Shown here piece by piece: positions 9,341 through 16,778 of a stretch of 64,000 nucleotides of DNA. The notes below the pieces were generated by a model. It saw nothing but the letters and a program-made list of their open reading frames with translations, searched no databases and was not told where the DNA came from. Source of the stretch: Candidatus Binatia bacterium (lineage in GTDB: Bacteria > Desulfobacterota > Binatia > Bin18); NCBI GenBank assembly GCA_022820725.1, contig JAJEFA010000010.1:1-64000 (forward strand), given 5' to 3'. Within the stretch, counting starts at the first letter, position 1. Each line of letters begins with the position of its first letter. A program made the translations under genes and the position numbers.

Positions 9341-10924
9341 CTAGGCGTCTATCTGGTTCTGCGTCAGATGGAATATGGCCAGCAGCCCGGCACTCAGTCC
9401 ATACGCGAGTGCAAATTCCGGTGCTGCGGCAAAACCAAACGCATTCTGGACTCCCACGGGAGTCAGTTCATAGGCATGGATCACTCCCACAAAAGACAGA
9501 GCCGCAGCGACCAGCAGCCAGGCCGCCGCGCTGAGAAATTGGCGCTCGATAATAAAGACCAGAATGGCCGCCAGGATCATGGCACTCAGCAGAAAGCCCT
9601 GGCTGAGGGCGATCACGCCGTGAATGTATAGATCACCCCCAAACTTTGGCGCGATGTCGAAGAGCGAAGCGTCGGCCTTGCGGAGGCTGGTTTCGATCAA
9701 CTGCAAGGCCCAGGTGGCCAGCGCGGGAATCAGCCCGAAGGCCACCGCGAGCGCGTGCGATTGAGGGACGGCCTGAAATGCCTGGGCCGTCATAATGATA
9801 CCGATCCAGAGCAGAATACCCAGCGTCGCCTCGATCGGGACGATGTGGAGAACCACGGTCATTCCACCGATCAGACACAGCAGCCAGATGACCACCCCGT
9901 TAATCACCGAGTATCCGACTCGCGCGCCCATCGCCTTCCAGGCCGGGTGCCCGATATAGATGGTCGTGGGAAACGGGCTGCCGAAGAGGGCGGCCAGGAG
10001 CGTCCCAACGCCATTGGCGACCAGTGAGGGTTTGGTTTCATAGCGATCCCCAGCGGCCTCCGCACTTTCCAGATTCTGCAACGAGCCAATCACATTGAAC
10101 AGGCCCATCGGAAAAATAATGGCCAGATACTGCCAGCCCCGCTCACTGGTCAGCAGGGCAAAGAGGTCGGCCGGGACCGGTGTCGGCATATGCAGCGCAA
10201 GCTCATACTGTTCGGCCGGCGGCTCAAAGACGGGGATCCCCAGCAGGCGCAGCCCCCATGCCAGGACGACACCCGTCAGCACGGCAACCAGGCCACCGGG
10301 CAGGCCGCCGGGCAGGGTATGGCGTGACGCGTAGGCGGTCAGGATCATCATCATGGGTACCACCGCAATCAGCGGGTGGGCAAAAATTTGGAAGACGAAA
10401 CCGACGGCAATAAACGTGATCGCAACACCGGCCAGAGCCGTCAGCAGAGCTGCCCGCGGCGTATGCCGGCGCAGCCAGTCGCCCACAAAGGCACCGGCCG
10501 TTTCCATCACTCCGCTGAGCAGACAGGCCAACAGTCCGACCTGCCAGGCCAGGGTTGGGTCCTGCGTTTCCTGATAGACCGGCCCCATGATGAGAAAAAT
10601 GTAGGCAAAACAGCTCGGCGTATTGATGCCATAGGGGAGAGCCGTCACATCGGTGCGCCCGGTTTGCAGCATCAGCCGTCTGGCTTGCCAGGCGTAAAAG
10701 ATATTACCGAACAGGATGGAGAGTGCCGCCCCAGGCAGGATGCGGCCAATCACCAACTCTTGGGGCAAGCCACACACCAACGGACACAGCACGGCGATCA
10801 GCATGAGCTGCAAGAGATTGTCGATAAACAGCCCAAAGAAGCCGTCAATATCTCCCCGGACAAACACGGCGCGCAGCTCGCGCAGCGTCCGGTCACCTCC
10901 CCGCCCATCCGAATCTTCGCGCAT
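9341..10924 (-). CDS. NCS2-type (xanthine/uracil-like) membrane permease
   Basis: This 527-residue protein is almost entirely hydrophobic, with about 12-14 membrane segments. The region FFGLFIDNLLQLMLIAVLC near the N-terminus and the TALPYGINTPSCFAYIF segment resemble the AzgA-like branch of nucleobase permeases, including the helix-breaking motif at the substrate site. A later GSLQNLESAEAAGDRYETKPSL with FGSPFPTTIYIGHPAWKAMGARVGYS fits the conserved loop and second half-repeat of that family. A nucleobase or related organic anion is the likely substrate, by family only. It is convergent with the potassium channel gene and has no metabolic partner next to it, so the substrate is not supported by context. 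Confidence 0.65.
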   Translation of the reverse strand: MREDSDGRGGDRTLRELRAVFVRGDIDGFFGLFIDNLLQLMLIAVLCPLVCGLPQELVIGRILPGAALSILFGNIFYAWQARRLMLQTGRTDVTALPYGINTPSCFAYIFLIMGPVYQETQDPTLAWQVGLLACLLSGVMETAGAFVGDWLRRHTPRAALLTALAGVAITFIAVGFVFQIFAHPLIAVVPMMMILTAYASRHTLPGGLPGGLVAVLTGVVLAWGLRLLGIPVFEPPAEQYELALHMPTPVPADLFALLTSERGWQYLAIIFPMGLFNVIGSLQNLESAEAAGDRYETKPSLVANGVGTLLAALFGSPFPTTIYIGHPAWKAMGARVGYSVINGVVIWLLCLIGGMTVVLHIVPIEATLGILLWIGIIMTAQAFQAVPQSHALAVAFGLIPALATWALQLIETSLRKADASLFDIAPKFGGDLYIHGVIALSQGFLLSAMILAAILVFIIERQFLSAAAWLLVAAALSFVGVIHAYELTPVGVQNAFGFAAAPEFALAYGLSAGLLAIFHLTQNQIDA

Positions 10925-11065
10925 ACCGCGGGCAGTCTAACGGCCAGGCAAACAACCGTCAAACCGAACCTGAGCGTTGAGACAAGGTTGACAGCAGGGT
11001 CAGGAGTATATTGAGTCGTTCTCTTATTTTGATTATCTGTGGAGGGTGTGACGTAAGGAGGCGCT

Positions 11066-11878
11066 ATGAAAACGCTCGTACGATTCGTTCGGGTTGGTCT
11101 GGTCCTTGGAGTGCTCAGCTTCTTCCAACCGTCCGGACATGCGGCAGATCTTGATGAGGTCCGAAAAGCAGCGGAAGAGGGCAGCGCCCAAGCACAAAAC
11201 AGCCTGGGCGTCATGTACGTCAAAGGCGAGGACGTCGAGCAAGACGCCAAGGAAGCCGTCAGATGGTTTCGCCGGGCCGCCAAGCAGGAACACGTCGGCT
11301 CACAGTATAATCTGGGTCTCCTGTATTCCGCCGGGACAAAGAGCGACCGGGCGAAGCAGGAAGCCGCCAAGTGGTTTCACAAGGCGGCCGAGAACGGACA
11401 TACGAAAGCGCAGTACCGCTTGGGCATGCTCTACGTCCAAGGCCGCGGTGTTGAGCAGGATTATGCCACTGCCGCCATTTGGTTACGGAGCGCGGCTGAC
11501 GAGAACCATGCTGAGGCCCAATACAATCTCGGCGTGCTGTACGATAACGGCTACGGCCTTGAGAAAGACCTGACCAAAGCGAGAGGTTGGTACCTCAAAG
11601 CCGCGGACCAGGCCCATCCGGGAGCATTGTTCAATCTCGGTACCATCTACTTCGCCGGTCGAGGCGCGGAACAGGACGATGCGGAAGCGGCCCATTGGTT
11701 CCGCCAGGCCGCAGAGCGGGGCCATTCTGGCGCGCAGTACAACCTGGGGGCCATGTATCTGGAAGGCCGGGGAGTGGCCAAAGACGATGACGCAGGGATT
11801 GACTGGTTACGCAAAGCGGCTGAACAGGGCCATGCCAATGCCCGGAAAATCCTCGATCAAATCAGCGCCGGCAGCTAA
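11066..11878 (+). CDS. Secreted Sel1-repeat (TPR-like) protein
   Basis: The 270-residue protein starts with a signal peptide (LVLGVLSFFQPSGHA). The rest is a solenoid of about six to seven Sel1-like repeats of 36 residues with the pattern A-x-x-x-G-x-x-x-A-Q-x-x-L-G-x-x-Y-x-x-G-x-G-V-x-x-D. Clear units include AQYRLGMLYVQGRGVEQD, AQYNLGVLYDNGYGLEKD and AQYNLGAMYLEGRGVAKD. Such proteins act as periplasmic or secreted scaffolds in protein-protein contact. No catalytic domain is present. A strong ribosome site (TAAGGAGG) lies 6 bases before the ATG. lspA starts 43 bases after the stop on the same strand, so the two may be co-transcribed. The partner protein is unknown. Confidence 0.9.
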   Translation: MKTLVRFVRVGLVLGVLSFFQPSGHAADLDEVRKAAEEGSAQAQNSLGVMYVKGEDVEQDAKEAVRWFRRAAKQEHVGSQYNLGLLYSAGTKSDRAKQEAAKWFHKAAENGHTKAQYRLGMLYVQGRGVEQDYATAAIWLRSAADENHAEAQYNLGVLYDNGYGLEKDLTKARGWYLKAADQAHPGALFNLGTIYFAGRGAEQDDAEAAHWFRQAAERGHSGAQYNLGAMYLEGRGVAKDDDAGIDWLRKAAEQGHANARKILDQISAGS

Positions 11879-11921
11879 TGGCTATCCGGTTCGGACCTCG
11901 GCCTAGGCTGATGGGGGACGT

Positions 11922-12440
11922 ATGACAGCCGTCACCAAACGAGCACGGTTCCTGCTGGCCGTGCTGATTGTCGTGGCCGGCGTGGGTTGCGATCAAGCCA
12001 CCAAACAGATTGCCGCCCAACAGCTCCGCGGAACGCTGCCCATCTCTTTCATGCACGACCTTGTGCGCCTGCAATATGCGGAGAACCAAGGCGCTTTTCT
12101 CGGACTCGGCAATAGCCTGTCCCCCGAACTGCGCTTCTGGCTGCTCACCGTTGCGACCGCCGTGCTGCTCCTGGGCTTAGCCATCTTCCTCATCGTACAA
12201 TGGCAGCTCCCGCGGCTTTCGTTCATCGCGCTCTCGTGCGTCCTGGCCGGAGGGCTGGGGAATATGATCGACCGGCTGGTGCATGACGGCAGCGTCATCG
12301 ATTTTCTGAACCTCGGCCTGGGCTCACTCCGAACGGGTATTTTCAACATCGCCGATATCGCCATAACGGGCGGCGTCGTTCTACTCTGGACCGCCAGTTT
12401 TCGGAAAGCTCCCCAGTCGAATGAGCCGACCGAGCCATAA
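11922..12440 (+). CDS. lspA: Prolipoprotein signal peptidase (signal peptidase II)
   Basis: This 172-residue inner-membrane aspartyl protease cuts the signal peptide from lipid-modified prolipoproteins. Four membrane helices are visible. The family blocks are all present: DQATKQIA in helix 1, NQGAFLGLG, GGLGNMIDRLVHDGSVIDF with catalytic Asp117, and FNIADIAITGG with catalytic Asp145. Length is normal. It follows the Sel1-repeat gene. It would process the efflux lipoproteins encoded elsewhere in this window. There is no sign of truncation. The usual partner ileS is not seen next to it. Confidence 0.95.
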   Translation: MTAVTKRARFLLAVLIVVAGVGCDQATKQIAAQQLRGTLPISFMHDLVRLQYAENQGAFLGLGNSLSPELRFWLLTVATAVLLLGLAIFLIVQWQLPRLSFIALSCVLAGGLGNMIDRLVHDGSVIDFLNLGLGSLRTGIFNIADIAITGGVVLLWTASFRKAPQSNEPTEP

Positions 12441-12550
12441 CAGAGTGAGGGAGCACCAGCAGAGGAGAAGTCGGAGTAAGCCGTTTCAACTCCTTCCACA
12501 TGGTGCTAAGGTCTGAGCCAAACTCGGATAACGGGAAGAAAGGAGACCGT

Positions 12551-12940
12551 ATGGCCAAAGATGCTGTCATCCCAAAGGGAATGGAAGCCTATTACAACGA
12601 TTTTCACTTTGCTCCGGCAATCAAGGATGGAGATCGTCTCTACTGTTCCGGCCAGATCGGAGTAGGCGAGGGGTATAAGGTTTCGGACGATCCAGAAACG
12701 CAGTTCACCCAGGCGTTTGAACATGTCAAATCCACGCTGGAGGCGTCTGGCGCGTCGTTTGACGATGTAGTCGAGATGACGACCTTTCACGTCGATCTGC
12801 AAAAAAACATCCAGGCCTTCATGAAGGTCAAGGACAAATACATGGCAGCCCCCTACTCTGCCTGGACCGCAATCGGTATCACCGAGCTGGCGTTTCCGGG
12901 CGCCTTGGTCGAGATCAAAATTATCGCCCGGCTGCCGTAG
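12551..12940 (+). CDS. RidA/YjgF-family enamine/imine deaminase-like protein
   Basis: The 129-residue protein has the RidA (YjgF/YER057c/UK114) fold. Visible blocks are YNDFHFAPAIKDGDRLYCSGQIGV, DPETQFTQAFEHVKSTLEASGASFDDVVEMTTFHVDL and FPGALVEIKIIARLP. Canonical RidA has an Arg in a C-terminal [IV]E[IV]xxxAxxP motif; here the motif reads VEIKIIARLP and keeps it. The typical role is hydrolysis of reactive 2-aminoacrylate-type imines, but many homologues have other substrates. The ATG at 12551 is supported by a ribosome site (GAAAGGAGA) 6-8 bases upstream, against a longer reading frame from 12500. Confidence 0.85.
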   Translation: MAKDAVIPKGMEAYYNDFHFAPAIKDGDRLYCSGQIGVGEGYKVSDDPETQFTQAFEHVKSTLEASGASFDDVVEMTTFHVDLQKNIQAFMKVKDKYMAAPYSAWTAIGITELAFPGALVEIKIIARLP

Positions 12941-12956
12941 CATAAGGGATAAAGAA

Positions 12957-13011
12957 GGGATTGGGGGTTAGGTTTCCCACCCCAACCCCCAATCCCTAAT
13001 CCCCAATCCCC
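12957..13011. repeat. G-run/C-run inverted repeat (GGGATT/GGGGTTAGG type)
   Basis: A G-rich arm (GGGATTGGGGGTTAGG) is followed by a short spacer and a C-rich arm built from CCCAATCCC and CCCTAATCCCC units. It ends two bases before the ATG of the YcgN-like gene, so no normal ribosome binding site precedes that gene. Similar G-run/C-run elements lie at 16710-16778 and 22693-22725. The G-rich strand could form a hairpin or a G-quadruplex. Confidence 0.75.
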
Positions 13012-13013
13012 AC

Positions 13014-13457
13014 ATGAAACCCTTCTGGAAGACAAAATCACTCACCGCCATGAGCCAGCAGGAGTGGGAGTCTTTGTGCGATGGCTGTGGACGCTGCTGT
13101 CTGAATAAACTGGAGGACAGCGAGACCGGAGCTACTCATTATACGAATGTGGCCTGCTGGCTGCTCGACCTCAAACACTGTCGCTGCAAACGGTATGAGC
13201 GGCGGACCCAACTCGTTCCCGAGTGCGTGCGGCTCTCGCCCGAAAACGTTCAGAAGATCGGTTGGCTGCCGCACTCCTGCGCGTATCGACGCCTGGCTGA
13301 GGGTCGCGACCTAGCCTGGTGGCACCCCCTGGTCTCTGGTAGCGCTGAGACCGTCCGACAGGCCGGTATCTCGGTCCGGGGCAGAATGGTCTCCGAGGAT
13401 GCCGTCCCTCCAGAGGCGTTTGAAGACCATCTTATCGACTGGATCGAACACGACTAA
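13014..13457 (+). CDS. YcgN-like cysteine-cluster protein (UPF0260)
   Basis: The 147-residue protein carries the conserved N-terminal FWKTKSL block, then [14 protein letters not shown] and later [17 protein letters not shown] and PHSCAYR, typical of the UPF0260/YkgJ-like cysteine-cluster family. The clustered cysteines probably bind zinc or an Fe-S cluster. The biochemical function is not established. The ATG at 13014 is chosen because the family consensus begins with this FWKTK segment. It is unusual in having the G/C-run repeat directly upstream instead of a ribosome site. The gene precedes the probable selenoprotein by 49 bases on the same strand. Confidence 0.88.
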   Translation: MKPFWKTKSLTAMSQQEWESLCDGCGRCCLNKLEDSETGATHYTNVACWLLDLKHCRCKRYERRTQLVPECVRLSPENVQKIGWLPHSCAYRRLAEGRDLAWWHPLVSGSAETVRQAGISVRGRMVSEDAVPPEAFEDHLIDWIEHD

Positions 13458-13506
13458 CGCGTTGAAAGAAGTAGCTCAATCGTTAACCCATATAGGTTGA
13501 TCCTGA

Positions 13507-14202
13507 ATGCGATCCCTCAACGTTGCCACTTCTGTTTTGAGTACGGTTGCTCGGCTCGGTTACGCTGAGCGTATCGGTACGCTCGGTTCACGGCCAAAAC
13601 AGCCGCTTGAGCTCTACGATTTTGAGGGCTGACCATTTTGCCGCAAGGTCCGTGAGGCCTTCACTGTTCTTGATCTTGACGCAAAAATTTACCCCTGTCC
13701 CAAGGGCGGGACGCGCTACCGGGAAGCGATTAAGCAGCGTGGCGGCAGATACCAATTCCCATATTTTATTGACCCTAATACAAGGGTCGAAATGTACGAG
13801 TCGGACGACATCAACCGCTATCTGTTCAAGCAGTATGGCACCGGGAGCGTTCCGTTCATGCTGTCTGCGGTCCCTCTCACAATGCTCATGGTATCTTTGG
13901 CTTCGTTGACACGGCCAGGGCGAGGTTCATTCTATCGCAAGTCCAACCCTCCCGATCAATTACTTGAACTCTACAGCTATGAAGGTTCACCATTTTGCCG
14001 CTTGGTTCGGGAGACGCTCTCGGAACTCGAAATCCCCTACCTGCTCCATAATATCGCTCAGGGCAGCCCCCGCCGTGAAGCCTTTGTCGCCCGCGCAGGC
14101 AAGATGATGGTCCCTTATTTGGTTGACCCGAACACCCAAACATCCATGTTTGAATCTGCCGACATTGTAGCGTATCTGAAACAGACGTACGCGGTGGATT
14201 GA
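13507..14202 (+). CDS. Tandem GST-N/thioredoxin-fold protein, probable selenoprotein (UPFC motif)
   Basis: Read through the TGA at 13630-13632, the frame gives a 231-residue protein with two GST N-terminal (thioredoxin-fold) domains. Domain 1 (about residues 34-98) reads LELYDFEG-U-PFCRKVREA, then IYPCPKGGTRYREAIKQRGG, FPYFIDPNTRVEMYESDDINRYLF. Domain 2 (about 153-230) reads LELYSYEGSPFCRLVRETL, then GSPRREAFVARAGKMMVPYLVDPNT and MFESADIVAYL. Family members normally carry Cys in domain 1 (a CPFC redox motif), so residue 42 is the expected place for selenocysteine. Codons after the TGA keep full family similarity, which argues against a dead gene. A SECIS-like hairpin follows. Without recoding, the product stops after 41 residues, and gene callers would start at 13792 and lose the redox site. 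Alternatives are a TCA-to-TGA mutation (domain 2 has TCA, Ser161, at the equivalent place) or a sequence error. The start ATG has only a weak ribosome site. Confidence 0.82.
13645..13661 (+). promoter_or_regulatory. Candidate bacterial SECIS hairpin for the UPFC gene
   Basis: Starting 12 bases after the TGA, AAGGTC (13645-13650) pairs with GGCCTT (13656-13661), six pairs including one G-U. They enclose the loop CGTGA, whose second base is G. Eighteen bases lie between the TGA and the loop. Bacterial SECIS elements need a short stem, a loop with G in its first two positions, and roughly 16-37 bases from UGA to loop, so this fits. A competing hairpin, GTGA/TCAC around loop GGCCT (13652-13664), also has G at the loop start. 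The two cannot form together. Confidence 0.6.
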
Positions 14203-14752
14203 TTGCACAAGGATTTCCCCTCTCCTGTATTTCAACCATTTCCCATCCACGCCATATTTTGCGGAGTATGGACGGCCTTGGTCTGTCCAGTCTGAACATT
14301 ACCAAGTGAGATGGTGAACACTGGGAAGAAGCTACGAATGAGCTGTTCACCTACGCCCCCCTAAGGGCTGGTTTTCCCACCCTTTGTCACTTGAATCCGA
14401 TGCGTTAGCGTCGGGTGGAATTTTTTATTCCTTCTCACCCCAGCCCTCTCCCACAAAACGTGTGATGCAAATGAACGTGTTTGGCGGTTTCGCCCTCACC
14501 CCACCCCCTCTCCCACAGAGGAGGTGGGACTTTTTGACCCTCGCCCTCTGGGAGAGGGTGGCCCGCAGGGCCGGGTGAGGGCGCGAGCGGACGGCCCGGA
14601 GGGAGCAATCGACACCATAGGCAACCCTCTCCCACAAAGGGGGAGAGCATTTCTCTTTGCCTCGACACGTCGCAGACATCACCAAAGCGGGCTTCGACAA
14701 GCGGAGCTTGAACGGATATAGTCGGCAGCGCATATTTGCCACGGAGTGAGAC
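14203..14752. other. Gene-poor stretch with hairpin repeats
   Basis: No convincing protein or RNA gene is visible. The left 230 bases carry weak features only, such as a GGTGAAC...GTTCACC inverted pair near 14313-14350. From about 14436 to 14660 the stretch is filled with CCCTCTCCCAC / GGGAGAGGG-type repeats, including repeat copy A. Apparent open frames here come from this low-complexity sequence. A segment reading CTTCGACAAGCGGAGCTTGAAC near 14693-14714 belongs to another common dispersed hairpin type. Confidence 0.7.
14466..14597 (+). repeat. Dispersed repeat, copy A (inverted relative to copy B)
   Basis: A stretch of about 130 bases runs from TGCAAATGAACGTGTTTGG to GCGAGCGGACGGCCCG and contains internal inverted arms (CCCTCTCCCACAGAGG and CCTCTGGGAGAGGG). 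The reverse complement of 15926-16053 matches it with only scattered differences. The left end TGCAAATGAA and right end GAGCGGACGG are shared. It has no coding content and looks like a non-autonomous, MITE-like repeat. Confidence 0.85.
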
Positions 14753-15766
14753 ATGGGTCAGAAACGTTGGTCGCTATCGGTGCCTCTGGAAGGGTTCAGC
14801 CTTACGGAGCATGTTGAAATCGCGCGTGAAGCCGAACGGGCCGGCTATACCGATGCCTGGTCCATGGAGGTCGATGGCGTCGATTGTTTTGCCCCGCTGG
14901 CCACCCTTGCCCAGGCAACCGACCTGCGGCTGGGTACGGCGCTTGCCAATGTGTATACGCGTGGGCCGGCGACCCTGGCCATGAGCGCGGCCGGCTTGGC
15001 CGAACTCGCACCAGACCGGTTTTGTCTGGGCATCGGCGCGGGTTCACACCCGATTGTCGAATTCTGGAACGGTGGCAAATTTGCTCGCCCGGCAGTCCGG
15101 GTGCGAGAAATACTGGCCTTCCTGCGGCAGGCATTTACCGGGGAGCGCGTCACTTTTGAGGGCGAAACCTTTACGGTCAAAGGCTTTCGGTTCAGCCGTC
15201 CGCCACAAAACCCCATTCCCATCCATGTCGGCGCACTGAAGCCGATGATGCTACGGATCGCCGGTCAGTATGCTGACGGAGCGATTATCAACTGGCTCTC
15301 CGCCACTGACGTCAAAAAGTCGGTCGCCGTCGTGCGTGAGGCAGCCCAGGAGGCAGGCCGCAGCCCTGACGAGGTGGAAATCACCGCCCGGATTTTTGTG
15401 AGCGTGGACCCGCCCGGCCCGGCGGTTGAGACCGGCATCCGGCGACATATCAATACCTATTTGAATGTGCCGGTGTATAAAGCCTTCCACCAATGGCTGG
15501 GTCGGACGGACCTGCTGGGTCCTATGTGGGAGGCGTGGGCCGGCGGCGACCGCAAGGCGGCCGTAGCCGCAGTGCCGCCGGAGGTCATGCAGGACTTGTT
15601 TATTCAGGGCTCACCGGAAGAAATGGGAGCACGGGTACAGCGCTATCTGGATAACGGAGTGGACACAGTCTTTCTGCAGATGCAGTCATTTGAAACCGAC
15701 CCGGCCCAAAAGCGCACCAATATCCTGAACGCCCTCCGCAGCCTCACCCCCCACCGTTCGGTCTGA
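14753..15766 (+). CDS. LLM-class flavin-dependent oxidoreductase (F420/FMN type)
   Basis: This 337-residue luciferase-like TIM-barrel protein resembles the F420-dependent/methylene-H4MPT reductase-like branch of the family. Blocks seen are LTEHVEIAREAERAGYTDAWSMEVDGVDCFAPLATLAQAT, LRLGTALANVYTRGPATLAMSAAGLAELAPDRFCLGIGAGSH (the conserved glycine-rich flavin or F420 phosphate region), IPIHVGALKPMMLRIAGQYADGAIINWLS and a C-terminal GSPEEMGARVQRYLDNGVDTVFLQ. The ATG follows a GGAGTGAGAC ribosome-site-like stretch. The gene stands alone between two inverted repeat copies. Whether it uses FMN or F420 cannot be decided from the sequence, nor can the substrate. Confidence 0.88.
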   Translation: MGQKRWSLSVPLEGFSLTEHVEIAREAERAGYTDAWSMEVDGVDCFAPLATLAQATDLRLGTALANVYTRGPATLAMSAAGLAELAPDRFCLGIGAGSHPIVEFWNGGKFARPAVRVREILAFLRQAFTGERVTFEGETFTVKGFRFSRPPQNPIPIHVGALKPMMLRIAGQYADGAIINWLSATDVKKSVAVVREAAQEAGRSPDEVEITARIFVSVDPPGPAVETGIRRHINTYLNVPVYKAFHQWLGRTDLLGPMWEAWAGGDRKAAVAAVPPEVMQDLFIQGSPEEMGARVQRYLDNGVDTVFLQMQSFETDPAQKRTNILNALRSLTPHRSV

Positions 15767-16202
15767 GCGTAGCGGCAGCGAAGTCGAAGACCCCACCCCT
15801 CTTGACCCCGCTGGTACTGTCCTAATCAGGCAGTTTCGAGCCTTTGTGTGCGGGGAAAATCAAATACTTAGCGCCATTCACGATACGTTGTCGCCGGGCC
15901 GGTCCGCGCTCGTCGGGAAGGATACGGGCCGTCCGCTCGCGCTCTCACCCGGCCCTGCGGGCCACCCTCTCCCAGAGGGCGAAGGTCAAAAAGTCCCCCT
16001 CTCTGGGAGAGGGGTTGGGGTGAGGGCTAAACCACCAAACAGCTTCATTTGCAGCACCCCTCCAGGGAGGAGATAGAGGCAGAGCGCGGGACTGTTCCGA
16101 CCCGCGCCGCCTTCGTGTCACGCATCGCCTCCTCTGCGCCTGCAAGTGCTACGCAGTCTGGCTGTTGCTCAGGGCAGACATCGACCAGGAAACGGACAGC
16201 CC
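15767..16202. other. Gene-poor stretch holding repeat copy B
   Basis: No supported gene is seen. The left part (15758-15795) has a GGTCTGAGCGTAGCGGCAGCGAAGTCGAAG segment, close to the common CTGAGCGnAG...GTCGAAGG hairpin family also found at 47175. The middle carries repeat copy B. The right end (16058-16200) is non-repetitive and shows no start, RNA fold or promoter that can be defended. Read toward the minus strand, it lies downstream of the DUF4149 gene. Confidence 0.65.
15926..16053 (-). repeat. Dispersed repeat, copy B (inverted relative to copy A)
   Basis: This is the reverse-complement counterpart of 14466-14597. On the plus strand it begins GGGCCGTCCGCTCGCGCTC, passes through CCCTCTCCCAGAGGG and GGGAGAGGGGTTGGGG, and ends CATTTGCAGC. 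Together the two copies flank the single LLM gene in inverted orientation, as the ends of a composite unit would. Each copy can also fold on itself. Confidence 0.85.
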
Positions 16203-16700
16203 CTAACGCCGTTCAAACGCGGAGAGCAGGAGGTATAACACCCCCATGCCCAGGTTGGCTTTCACCAGGTAGGTGTAGCGGTCGTGAAGCCGCGTAAACT
16301 CGTCCCAAAAGTCTTTCTTTGTCGCATCGAAATTATCAAAATCCTGAATCTCTACGACCCGCAGATATTCCAATCGGTCGCCCACGACCAAGGTGTAATA
16401 GATCAGCGAGACAACCATGACCACAACAAGCACCGTCTTTACCAAGCGGACGGCCGTCCACCAGTCCGACCGCAGTAAAAAGTACACCGCAGACACGGCC
16501 ATCCCCGCAGCCGCAATAAATTCGAGGCGGTTCAGCTTGGCCAGCACCACGGCATTCACGTTCCCGGCCAAGGTGGTCGTGGGCAGTTCCTGAAAGACTG
16601 TACCAGCCACGGCAAAGCCGAACCCGGCTAGCGCTCCAATCCAAACGCCGGCAGCAAGCGTCTCTATAAAGACGAAAATACGATCAAAAAACAGTTTCAT
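16203..16700 (-). CDS. DUF4149 (TMEM205-like) membrane protein
   Basis: The 165-residue protein has four hydrophobic segments. It begins FIETLAAGVWIGALAGFGFAVAGTVFQELP, typical of the DUF4149/TMEM205-like family, and continues LNRLEFIAAAGMAVSAVYFLLRS, VKTVLVVVMVVSLIYYTLVVGDRL and FTRLHDRYTYLVKANLGMGVLYLLLSAFE. The conserved H-x-x-Y near the end (LHDRYTYL) is kept. It is an inner-membrane protein of unknown function. It is the last gene of a minus-strand run that begins with the ABC ATPase at 22680. A G/C-run repeat separates it from the SRPBCC-epimerase gene, so its expression may be partly uncoupled. Confidence 0.8.
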   Translation of the reverse strand: MKLFFDRIFVFIETLAAGVWIGALAGFGFAVAGTVFQELPTTTLAGNVNAVVLAKLNRLEFIAAAGMAVSAVYFLLRSDWWTAVRLVKTVLVVVMVVSLIYYTLVVGDRLEYLRVVEIQDFDNFDATKKDFWDEFTRLHDRYTYLVKANLGMGVLYLLLSAFERR

Positions 16701-16709
16701 AGATGAAGA

Positions 16710-16778
16710 GGGGATTGGGGATTAGGGGTTGGGGGTTGGCTTCCTCTAGCCCCTAACCCCTTTCCCCTAACCCCTTTC
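16710..16778. repeat. G-run/C-run inverted repeat overlapping the 3' end of the epimerase gene
   Basis: The G-rich arm (GGGGATTGGGGATTAGGGG, then TTGGGGGTTGG) and the C-rich arm (CCCCTAACCCC, TTTCCCC units) form a long inverted repeat of the same kind as 12957-13011. The C arm encodes the stop and the last several residues (about KGLGERG) of the minus-strand epimerase fusion, so the repeat seems to have landed on the end of that gene and supplied a new stop. Confidence 0.75.

Noticed and set aside
10988..11012. Possible promoter before the Sel1-repeat gene (TTGACA and TATATT)
   Set aside because: The spacing between the two boxes is only 13 bases, too short for a sigma-70 promoter, and no better -10 box lies at 16-18 bases.
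14436..14752. Open frames of 60-110 codons in the stretch before the LLM gene
   Set aside because: They are built from CCCTCTCCC-type repeats and give low-complexity Pro/Arg/Gly products with no family match. They are repeat artefacts.
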